A stretch of DNA of 64,000 nucleotides, from contig NZ_FNTZ01000001.1 in NCBI RefSeq assembly GCF_900105555.1, positions 558,001 through 622,000 of the forward strand. The letters are read 5' to 3'. The DNA comes from Pseudomonas coleopterorum. Its GTDB lineage: Bacteria > Pseudomonadota > Gammaproteobacteria > Pseudomonadales > Pseudomonadaceae. This document shows, in pieces, positions 54,701-61,977 of the stretch. Made by a program: the position numbers and the translations under genes. Numbering within the stretch: position 1 is the first letter of the stretch; the number at the start of each line of letters is the position of its first letter. Below the pieces are notes generated by a model that was not told where the DNA came from, ran no database searches, and saw only the letters and a program-made list of their open reading frames with translations.

Positions 54701-54806
54701 AGAGGAGATAGGCGCTCTGCGAGGTTCCGTCCTTGAGTCGCACGTACACCTTATGGCGGTACACGCCCAGATCCTGTGTTCGAAAGATCTGTGGAGGAAT
54801 GAATGA
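51714..54806 (+). CDS. dpdE: DpdE, SNF2-like helicase of the Dpd DNA restriction system
   Basis: 1030 residues. An N-terminal region (1-160) precedes an SF2 helicase core: motif I LLADEVGLGKTIEAGLI (about 187-203), motif II VVDEMHQLAP (Asp about 277, DEMH box), motif III LLLSGTPLNGNE, and in the second RecA lobe CDQGGEDGLNLHGG with the SNF2 motif VI VEQRLGRLNRYSA. The C-terminal ~330 residues have no motif I know. The GTG start at 51714 has GAGGG six bases before it. The stop overlaps dpdF as ATGA. The family assignment rests on this architecture and the order of the six genes; function in restriction of unmodified DNA is inferred from the known system. Confidence 0.82.
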   Translation: MNQVLEVGELVLSSAFPGIGKLSRLDLEKGECEVTFFKSPLNPEARTLRVDLVDVRKTQLYEEAIVYCRDQSTGIWRRGRYGGSRPLNRHLVIFRADDNDQAVVDIDEIYCLNLGTQDLLDPSAFLAARANDAPFFFPLRQDFLEAYIEQRAACRSIGAITSSSVELEPHQIAVVRRVLQDPCPKYLLADEVGLGKTIEAGLIIREHVLQKKFDANVLIAAPASIVTQWHEELRDRFHLGELMSTKHRSEQLIRVCSHEQLVTALQEGGQPSLFVVDEMHQLAPLAWSSEQRSNDLFQVLAEACQAAEVTLLLSGTPLNGNERNFLAMLHCLSPEAYEISESGVQRFIARVKEREWLGGLYSALIPGNSNAALEQALQDLRSKFPEDQELHERIGSLMPLVDLFAEESGEEREQQIIGLRHYLGEHYRLHQRMLRNRREMGHLAQLFPGLAGLRRQYWPIEPRSMPLDLLLEEYRSQACRDPDEFQAMSSGEYLNWVDDMLGSPLLVKQRADRFDRQLAATLEATEREFLTEISKQASLEQACKDRSLIASLEIWLVENPKGKVVVFCGDEVVADHVAATLGDSLAVGIVRNNSDRDSEFLQSGSFVRVLVCDQGGEDGLNLHGGQKLAVHYSLPRSFSRVEQRLGRLNRYSANLRGIRPVKSLVLMSDHDGLLRRWLDLLDTSVGVFNQTVASLQYVLEEHLEKTWQTVARSGDEELLVCAKQLSGEGGLLDRERRRVKVQEELLALDEDVAKARDFAEKISEADEIAEEQIGRMCAWMTRGLNFRLEGDLQQQFRLGFGLDPAEPGGRTLVDVKTFIEGCITGIDPESGNPPYTASMSFSRQQASVQSGVYPFRYGQPFVDSIYELAVGDSRGATCAFLRILNSSALQAPKIFFHFKWLVTAARPDCTHQEQVIADELLAPAVHGHWLAEDGSLVKAESTLKSLEWPYKKPTGAIFQDINLRHDVWSELEFLLPAGEWKRMVLSITELSRKRIVEEIGALRGSVLESHVHLMAVHAQILCSKDLWRNE

Positions 54807-57268
54807 TTCAAGCCCAATGGAACGCCTTGCAGAGAGCTCTGCTGGCGCAAGAGCATCAATCCGAGCAGTCTGTCGTAGAGCCGTACTTTCTCCGCCTGCT
54901 GATAGTGTTCGGCGACGCCAAGGCGGGCTCGGCCGATCGTGCCGTCGCTTGCCGTGATGCTTTCGGCTGTGCTCAAGCTCATGGCTGCACTGATTTGCTG
55001 CTTCAACTGCCTGCCGGTTCCGTTGAAAAGCAACACCTATTCCGAGTGGGGCTGACTCAAGATCCGTTGACCGACCGGATCAGGTTAGAGGTTGCTTTCG
55101 AAGAAACGGATTTGGCAGTTTACAGACGTCAACGTCGCCGATTCCTGCACCAACCTCAAATAGACGTGGCCTTGAGCAGTGCTTTGGGCCGTGTTGGATT
55201 CAGTAGCTACAATGGCCATGGTCAGCAAACTGCGGTTCGGGCCTTGCTGACCTCTCCGGATGACAGCACGGTCTTCATCAATCTGCCGACAGGTTGCGGC
55301 AAGACTCTGGCCGTCCATGCTTTGAGTTTGTTTGCCTATCGGCAGAAAGTGGTGCTTGTGATTGCGCCTACGACCGGACTTTCCATCGAGCAGGCCGCGC
55401 GCGCAGGAGAAGTGCTGGAGGCCGCAGGATGCGGACACGGTGGTAGCTACGTGTGGATCGGTGGCCAGGCGGAAGCGGAGCGTCGGGAGATACGGGAGCG
55501 CCTGCATTGCGGCAGTCAACGGATCTTGTTCTGTGCCCCCGAGTCCGCCATATCGGGTCTTCGACCTCTGCTATTCCAGTTGGCTGCGAAAGGACTTCTC
55601 GGTGCGCTAGTAATCGATGAAGCACATTTGGTCGGTCAATGGGGGGCGGAGTTCCGTCCTGACTTCCAACTGCTTGCCCCTCTATTCCACTCTCTCAGGG
55701 AGTACTCATCAAGCGCCATCCGCACCTTGTTGATGTCGGCTACGTTTAATGTCGCGGCTCTGGAGGTGTTGAAAGAAGCCTTCGTTCCTGAAGGAAAGAA
55801 GGCTATAGATATCAACGGCAGTTTTTTGCGACCGGAAGTGAACTTCAATGTCCGTAGAGTCTTTGCAGAGGAAGAGCACCGGCAGGTTGTGTTGGACATG
55901 CTGTGGCGCTTGCCTCGACCTCTGATTCTCTACACAACGACTCGGGCGGATGCGAAGAACTGGCGAGACCTGCTCGCCGAGCAGGGCTTCCGGCGTCTTG
56001 GTTTGTTCCACGGCGAAACCAATACCCAAGAGCGCAAGCGCTTAATAGACCAGTGGCAGGATGACCACCTGGACATAATGGTTGCGACGTCCGCTTTCGG
56101 TGTCGGTATGGACAAGAGCGACGTCCGTTCGGTGTTGCATGCGGCAGTACCGGAAAATTTAGATCGCTTCTATCAAGAGGCTGGGCGTGCTGGGCGCGAT
56201 GGCAATGCCTGCTGGTCTTGGTTGGTTTTCTACCCGGAGCAGATAAAGGTGGCAGAGGGGATATCACGAGCAAGGCTGATATCCAGTGAGTTGGGCTTGG
56301 ACCGCTGGAACGCCTTGCTGCAAACCCGCCAGCGCAGCAGTGATGGTTGCTTCAGTGTTTCTCTGTCGATGTTTCGCCGCGACTTGAAACGTCGTAGCGA
56401 AGGGAACGCAGAATGGAACGTACGTACGTTGCTTTTGATGCAACGAGCAGGCCTGATTCGATTGCGCTATTCGCCGCCCGAGGCTGTTTACGAAAGCGCC
56501 GTAGTTACAGATACAGATGAACTGAAAAGTGACAACTATTTTGACCGTATCGATATACAAATCCTGATCGATGCTCATCAGTCCGAAGATATCTGGCAGC
56601 GCCATGTCGATCCTCAGCGCACCCATGAAAAACAGGCAATGGAAGAGAACTTCGCCGGTTTGCGTAGATGGTTGGATGATCCGGATCAGTCGTTGTGCCG
56701 CCTGCTGGAAGAGTTCTACAGACTGGATGGATTCAGTCCTGAACGCAGTTGCGGCGGATGCCCTGGTTGCCGCGCTCAGGGGCGGGGGCCCTTTACGCCA
56801 ACGTTGAGTGCGTCTTCCCATGTGACTGGCATAGTGCCTCCTGCAACGCCGAAATGGATGCCGGAATTCCAGTTACAGAGGATCCACTACCGTGCGGAGA
56901 GTTATCGTAGCGTTAATCCTCGTGCTCTGATTCATAACTGGCGGCGATGGATGGTGACTCTCCTGCGCAGCCAGCAGGTGCAGGCTGTCCGTGCCAGTCG
57001 AGCTTTTTTGGATGAAATACAGACCGATGCTGGTTTTAGAACACTACCTTTCTGGTGTGCCCTGGAACCATTCGACAGTGCTGGAAGTTGGACTGAGTTG
57101 GTATTACTCATGCCAGAGGAAAGTCACCTACCTGCGGGAGGTTACGATGCTCCGGCAAGGCTGATAGTTGCGCCCGAGACTCTGAGCGATCCGAATCACC
57201 CGTACCGAAACTGGTGGGAATGTGATACCCGAAGCAAGGATTTGGTCGACTTCGAAAGGGAAATATAA
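54803..57268 (+). CDS. dpdF: DpdF, RecQ-like DEAD helicase of the Dpd system
   Basis: 821 residues. An N-terminal ~145-residue region is followed by a RecQ-type helicase: LPTGCGKTLAVHAL (Walker A, about 160-173), VIDEAHLVGQWG (DEAH; Asp about 272), LLMSATFNV, ATSAFGVGMDKSDVRSVLHA and RFYQEAGRAGRDG. A cysteine cluster CGGCPGC (about 650-656) resembles the zinc site of RecQ proteins. The last ~150 residues are unassigned. The start lies in the dpdE stop and has GGAGG upstream. Expected to unwind DNA in concert with DpdE and DpdJ; that is inference. Confidence 0.82.
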   Translation: MIQAQWNALQRALLAQEHQSEQSVVEPYFLRLLIVFGDAKAGSADRAVACRDAFGCAQAHGCTDLLLQLPAGSVEKQHLFRVGLTQDPLTDRIRLEVAFEETDLAVYRRQRRRFLHQPQIDVALSSALGRVGFSSYNGHGQQTAVRALLTSPDDSTVFINLPTGCGKTLAVHALSLFAYRQKVVLVIAPTTGLSIEQAARAGEVLEAAGCGHGGSYVWIGGQAEAERREIRERLHCGSQRILFCAPESAISGLRPLLFQLAAKGLLGALVIDEAHLVGQWGAEFRPDFQLLAPLFHSLREYSSSAIRTLLMSATFNVAALEVLKEAFVPEGKKAIDINGSFLRPEVNFNVRRVFAEEEHRQVVLDMLWRLPRPLILYTTTRADAKNWRDLLAEQGFRRLGLFHGETNTQERKRLIDQWQDDHLDIMVATSAFGVGMDKSDVRSVLHAAVPENLDRFYQEAGRAGRDGNACWSWLVFYPEQIKVAEGISRARLISSELGLDRWNALLQTRQRSSDGCFSVSLSMFRRDLKRRSEGNAEWNVRTLLLMQRAGLIRLRYSPPEAVYESAVVTDTDELKSDNYFDRIDIQILIDAHQSEDIWQRHVDPQRTHEKQAMEENFAGLRRWLDDPDQSLCRLLEEFYRLDGFSPERSCGGCPGCRAQGRGPFTPTLSASSHVTGIVPPATPKWMPEFQLQRIHYRAESYRSVNPRALIHNWRRWMVTLLRSQQVQAVRASRAFLDEIQTDAGFRTLPFWCALEPFDSAGSWTELVLLMPEESHLPAGGYDAPARLIVAPETLSDPNHPYRNWWECDTRSKDLVDFEREI

Positions 57269-57270
57269 AT

Positions 57271-58155
57271 ATGTCCATGGTGAATAATGCCCACCCTGGT
57301 AGCAGTCTAATACTGCTAAATCTTATTGATCGTGTACTGGTTCGCAAAGGAAAGCCAGTTGCTCGCGCGGAGTTATTGGATACTTTGCGGCCGGACTTGC
57401 TCCCGAAAAGTGAGAATGGAGCAAAACGTTTTGAGTCAAATCTAGATTTCTGGTTGGAAGAAGGATTGTGGTTGCAGGATAGTGAAGGAGTGATCCTCTT
57501 ACCCCCGCAGGCCCGAGATCAGAGTCTGGCCTCTCGGGTGCTGGAATTAATTATTAAAAACGCAGTTAAAGGACCCGACAGCGTTATTCTGGATGGCACT
57601 CGCAATGAACCGTTCTTTCGAGCCATGACCTGTTTATTGGCGCAGCGTCGTTACACTTTCATGGGGGGCGACTCGGTAAGTTCTGCTAATGCTGCTGAGG
57701 CAGTAAATAGCCATCTGCCGGGCAGAGGATTGAATGAGTCTAACGAACTCTCGACCTTCTTAGCGTACGGAGATTTTCTTGGCTTTCTAGAGCCATTCGG
57801 CAAGGGCTACCTTGTCGATCCAACACGGGCTATTGAACCCTATCTCGAACGAATCTTTGAGGGTGAGCGAGCACTGGCGGTCAGGATCTTTGTCGAGCGG
57901 TTAGGAGATTTTTTGCCACTACTGGATGGTGGGCGTTACCGAAGGTTGTTGGAACCTTACATGGCAGATTGGCAAACAGATGCCTCGCATGAAATCAGTG
58001 CCGCACTTAGCCACGCTCTAATCCGTCTGGAAAGTCTATTTCGATTGCGCTTGGAAAAGATCTCGGACGATAGTTCGAGTATGCGTCTGCTATTGCCGAA
58101 TGGTGTTCAACGCTCCGTAAGTGAGATTCAATACCGTAACGAGGTGGCCGTATGA
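57271..58155 (+). CDS. dpdG: DpdG, Dpd system protein
   Basis: 294 residues with no catalytic motif visible. The N-terminus (LILLNLIDRVLVRKGKPVAR, RAELLDTLRPDLLPK, FWLEEGLWLQDS) reads like a winged-helix module, which would suit DNA binding or a scaffold role. Named by its position between dpdF and dpdH and its size. It begins two bases after dpdF and its stop overlaps dpdH (ATGA). Codon use is less GC-biased than in genes before 50 kb. Confidence 0.72.
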   Translation: MSMVNNAHPGSSLILLNLIDRVLVRKGKPVARAELLDTLRPDLLPKSENGAKRFESNLDFWLEEGLWLQDSEGVILLPPQARDQSLASRVLELIIKNAVKGPDSVILDGTRNEPFFRAMTCLLAQRRYTFMGGDSVSSANAAEAVNSHLPGRGLNESNELSTFLAYGDFLGFLEPFGKGYLVDPTRAIEPYLERIFEGERALAVRIFVERLGDFLPLLDGGRYRRLLEPYMADWQTDASHEISAALSHALIRLESLFRLRLEKISDDSSSMRLLLPNGVQRSVSEIQYRNEVAV

Positions 58156-61100
58156 GTCTGATCAATTACTGGCCGACTTCAGACCATATTCTCCAGTGTA
58201 TCCGTACGGAGGCAGAGGAATTAGCTGAGCACGTACTCTTAGCGGTGCATGAACCTATGCAATTGCTTCGGATAGGTAACGGAGCAGAGCAGCAATGCAC
58301 TGAAGCCGATTTGCTAAAGCACTTTCTTGAGGTAGAACGGCCGATTCCTTTAATCGGCCGTTCTGGCGTCGGTAAGTCTCATCTGATTCGCTGGTTGGAA
58401 GCCCAGCTAAAACTGCAGTCGCAATCCGTCAACTGGCACATTGTTCGCATTCCAAAGAATTCGAGTTTACGCCAGGTGTTGGAAGTTCTACTGGATGGTT
58501 TGGAAGGCGACGCGTTTGACAGTGCGCGTCTACGTATTCAGTCGGTAGGTGAAATGCTGAGGACTGAGGAGGTCGCAGATTTGTTGCTGACTTTCATGTC
58601 CCAGCAACTGCGGCGACTCAATGACGATGTCGAAAAAGAAAGGCTATCTTACAAGGAAAATCCACACGCCGCCCGAGAATTACCTGTTGAAAAAACGCTA
58701 CGTTGGCGAACTGTGCTCGCGCACACAAATCCGGGTTGTGGTCTTTCAGAATTGATTACCGACCCTAACTTTAAGAAAAGTTTGCTTAACCCAAAACACT
58801 GTATTTATCAGTTTGCAAGTCGTTTGACTCAGGGCGCTACCGATCAAGAGTTGAGCCGAAACGATTACCAAATCATTGCCGAGGATTTGGACTTCAGTTT
58901 CAACCTCGATGACTTATCGCAAAGCGCTCGGCAGTATGTCAGTAGGGCCCAGTTGAACACCAATAGGCAGGCGCAAGAAGCAGCGGCAAGTGTTCTAAAT
59001 GAGGTGCTGGGAGAGTCCACCAGAACAGCCTTTCGCCATTTGTTCAGTTTCAATGGCGGTAGTTTTGTAGATCTTTTCAAAGACATTCGTCGTACGTTGA
59101 AGGTCCAAGGTCGTACCTTGGTCGTTCTAGTGGAGGATATGGCGGCGATTTCTGCTATCGAGGATGTGCTGATCGATAGCCTTCTGGAAGAGGCTGTTAG
59201 GGATGAAAAGCAGGAACTGTGTACGCTTCGCTCGGCTATCGCGGTAACGGATGGTTACCAAGGGTATCTACGGAGGCAGGACACGATTCAGACACGTGCA
59301 CAATATGAGTGGCTGATACGTGATCATGGCCAGAGTCGCGAGCAAACGCTGGAGCGTATCGTTGATTTCTGTGGTCGCTACCTTAACGCTGCCCGTCACG
59401 GCAGTGCAAAGTTGAAAGCGTCTTGGTTAGAGCGCTCGACCGAACCTGATTGGCCGCCAGTTTGGGAGGATTCAGAAGGTCCGCCGGAGGAACTTCAAGC
59501 GTTCGGTCTTTCGCCTTCTGGTGTACCGCTATTTCCATTCAATCGTAACGCGATCAGTGCGTTGGTGGGGCACTATTGTAGCGACGACGAAGAGTTGAAG
59601 TTCAATCCCCGTCAAGTCTTGAACCAGATAGTGTTGCGTGTATTACGTGATCACCGTCAGGCTTGCAATGAACGTCGATTTCCGCCGGCGGAGTTTGCCG
59701 GCATCAAGGGCGGTGCTGGATTGATCGATCTGTATAGGCTCGACCAGCCTGCACGTTGCGAAACCGTAGCTGCAATTTGGGGCCATGGTTGCCGATCAAT
59801 TGCAGAGTTGCAGCAGGACTTGGATTGGCGTGTGGCAAACGTATTCGGGCTAGATGAATTGGCATCTTTGTTGAAAGAGGTCCAGCCTGTCGGTTTTGTT
59901 CGCCCTCCGGCGCGGACAGTCAAGGGCCCAAAAAATACTAAGACGGCGGTAGAGCCAAAAGGACCAAAACCCGATCCCGATCAGCATCGATTGGAAGAGG
60001 TTGTTTCAGAGTGGTTCCAGCGCAAGAGGAAGTTGGAGCAAGAAGAGTCCAAAAAGTTAAGAAACGCCTTGAACAAGATGTATCAGCAATATGCTCATTC
60101 TGACTGGTTCGGTTTAGGGGCGCGGCCGGAATTACTGAGTGGGAACTTTGTTTATATAAATATTCCATTTTCCATCACAGGGAACAGAACCACTAATCTG
60201 GTGAGTTTTTGCCAGGAAGAAGACTTCGACGACCCTCAAAAGGCAGCTGTTTTGAAGGGGGTTACGCTGGCGCTACTACGCTACGAAACCGCCAACCCGA
60301 AACCCGGAGGGATAGGTTGGCAATACGATGGTGGATTCGAAGATTATTTGCGCTATCAAAATTTCGCCGCCTATTGGGTCCCTCAGGTTCTAGAAACGCT
60401 TGCGCTAATGGAACGCTCAAAACTACATGAGGTATTGTTTGAACAGTTGAGCTTAGTTCCAGTTTTGGGGTTGTGGCGTACTGCATCCAATGATCGTCAA
60501 CGACTCAATGAGTTGCTTACTCCGGCAAAAAAGGTCTTGGAGTCATTGCCTACACCTGCTTCTCCCGGATTGCTAGAGCTTCGCACAAGGGCGTTGGATG
60601 AATGGGAAGGAAAGCGAGACGCCTGGTTGAAATTGGTTGCTGCCAATGACCATGGTGTGGATGGAGAGTTGGCGCTCAAGTCATTTAAAGAGGCTAGTAA
60701 GATCGGTTTTGGGCAGAAGTTAGCCCGGAATGATAGGCAAATTACCCAGGAATTGCAGTCGTCTTTTAATATATTGTCCGTTCTTGATGGTTATTCCCGG
60801 TACGAGCAATTTTGCTCCTTGCTGGATGAAATGTCTGAGATTGTTCGTGGCATCAGTGAGGAGGGGCGTCATTATCCTACTCACATTCCAGAGGTGCCGA
60901 ATTCTAAGAAGATGCTAGAGGTCTTGAGCGCTCTACGATCGGGCGAGGTTTGGGTTGCAGTCAAGACTTTTCTTTTGTTTTGGAAGGAATCCGAATTGTC
61001 CAGGAGGCTGCAACTGATCAATCAAGTTGACGGAGACAGTCTGCAAAAGGCAGTTCAGTCATTTGCGGCGTGGGATAAGTTTGAAGCATATGTATCGCCG

Positions 61101-61232
61101 CGGCTGGAAAATGAGAGTCGCGAATTTGGTCTGGATATTTTGGAGAAGTCACAAGCGAGAGTTACTGAGTTATTGATGGTGTTGACTGGTACTTTGACGG
61201 GGTTGTTGGAGGAATGCCGTGAGCAGTCTTGA
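58152..61232 (+). CDS. dpdH: DpdH, P-loop ATPase of the Dpd system
   Basis: 1026 residues. A Walker A motif GRSGVGKSHLIRWLEA at about 69-84 and a Walker B-like VVLVEDMAAI at about 320-329 define an N-terminal ATPase lobe of AAA/STAND-like type. The middle and C-terminal ~600 residues are rich in charged helices, including KRKLEQEESKKLRNALNK, with no known catalytic residues. It overlaps dpdG by ATGA and dpdI by 14 bp. Probably an ATP-driven switch or loader within the defence complex. Confidence 0.78.
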   Translation: MSLINYWPTSDHILQCIRTEAEELAEHVLLAVHEPMQLLRIGNGAEQQCTEADLLKHFLEVERPIPLIGRSGVGKSHLIRWLEAQLKLQSQSVNWHIVRIPKNSSLRQVLEVLLDGLEGDAFDSARLRIQSVGEMLRTEEVADLLLTFMSQQLRRLNDDVEKERLSYKENPHAARELPVEKTLRWRTVLAHTNPGCGLSELITDPNFKKSLLNPKHCIYQFASRLTQGATDQELSRNDYQIIAEDLDFSFNLDDLSQSARQYVSRAQLNTNRQAQEAAASVLNEVLGESTRTAFRHLFSFNGGSFVDLFKDIRRTLKVQGRTLVVLVEDMAAISAIEDVLIDSLLEEAVRDEKQELCTLRSAIAVTDGYQGYLRRQDTIQTRAQYEWLIRDHGQSREQTLERIVDFCGRYLNAARHGSAKLKASWLERSTEPDWPPVWEDSEGPPEELQAFGLSPSGVPLFPFNRNAISALVGHYCSDDEELKFNPRQVLNQIVLRVLRDHRQACNERRFPPAEFAGIKGGAGLIDLYRLDQPARCETVAAIWGHGCRSIAELQQDLDWRVANVFGLDELASLLKEVQPVGFVRPPARTVKGPKNTKTAVEPKGPKPDPDQHRLEEVVSEWFQRKRKLEQEESKKLRNALNKMYQQYAHSDWFGLGARPELLSGNFVYINIPFSITGNRTTNLVSFCQEEDFDDPQKAAVLKGVTLALLRYETANPKPGGIGWQYDGGFEDYLRYQNFAAYWVPQVLETLALMERSKLHEVLFEQLSLVPVLGLWRTASNDRQRLNELLTPAKKVLESLPTPASPGLLELRTRALDEWEGKRDAWLKLVAANDHGVDGELALKSFKEASKIGFGQKLARNDRQITQELQSSFNILSVLDGYSRYEQFCSLLDEMSEIVRGISEEGRHYPTHIPEVPNSKKMLEVLSALRSGEVWVAVKTFLLFWKESELSRRLQLINQVDGDSLQKAVQSFAAWDKFEAYVSPRLENESREFGLDILEKSQARVTELLMVLTGTLTGLLEECREQS

Positions 61233-61977
61233 GCAAAAAGTTAGTGTTTTACGTGAGCGGATCTCATTGAACCGGTCGATTGGTGATTCGCGTATAGCCA
61301 TTGATGATTGCAAAGAAATTTTCGAGAGATTTTCGGGGCTTTCAGAAAAGCTTGTTTTGCTGCGGCGGCAATCATCGAGCCTAGCTGCCTTGCCGGATGA
61401 TGCTCCAGAGTCACTGGATTTGAAAAGTGAGTTTCACGACCAGATCTATAGGACTTTAGCGAGTTTAGATGTTTTTTTTGAGGTGTGGAAAACTTATAAA
61501 CAATCTTCTCGTCAGGATGACTCTCTAGATAATTCAAGGATTGCACTTGAAAATTTAGTTGTCCAACTGGAAAACAAACTCGAATCCTGCTGGAAATCAT
61601 GGACCGAACAATTGTATAGCCAGTGCATGGTTGAGAAAGTGATACTCGATAGCCAGCGTGAGATACCGGGTTTTGAACACCTTTACGATGACTATGTCAA
61701 GTCGCAGGGCGATTTTAAAGTCCTGGCAAAGCGCGTGCCGGAAACGGTGTGGCCGCTTGAAGACTTGATGAAGCTTAAAAAGCGTATGGAGCAACTTCGA
61801 GATGAAATGCAGCTCGATCTTCCCGAGAACGTTAAACGCTTCTTCAAGGTATTGAACCAACGTGGTAGGTCTGCAGGTGTTCTATTGTCGGAGATGGACA
61901 AGCACACTTTCTGTTGGCTTCTTGAGCATGACTTGCTAGGTCAGTTCTCCGTCGAACGCAGTAGGAAGCTATTTTGA
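61219..61977 (+). CDS. dpdI: DpdI, coiled-coil protein of the Dpd system
   Basis: 252 residues, mostly alpha-helical and charged (SSLEQKVSVLRERISLNRSI; LKKRMEQLRDEMQLDLPENV), suggesting a coiled coil that binds its neighbour DpdH. No enzyme motif. The GTG start at 61219 has GGAGGA six bases before it, inside the end of dpdH. Its stop overlaps the next start by one base (TGATG). Named by order; low sequence information makes independent recognition weak. Confidence 0.7.
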   Translation: MSSLEQKVSVLRERISLNRSIGDSRIAIDDCKEIFERFSGLSEKLVLLRRQSSSLAALPDDAPESLDLKSEFHDQIYRTLASLDVFFEVWKTYKQSSRQDDSLDNSRIALENLVVQLENKLESCWKSWTEQLYSQCMVEKVILDSQREIPGFEHLYDDYVKSQGDFKVLAKRVPETVWPLEDLMKLKKRMEQLRDEMQLDLPENVKRFFKVLNQRGRSAGVLLSEMDKHTFCWLLEHDLLGQFSVERSRKLF

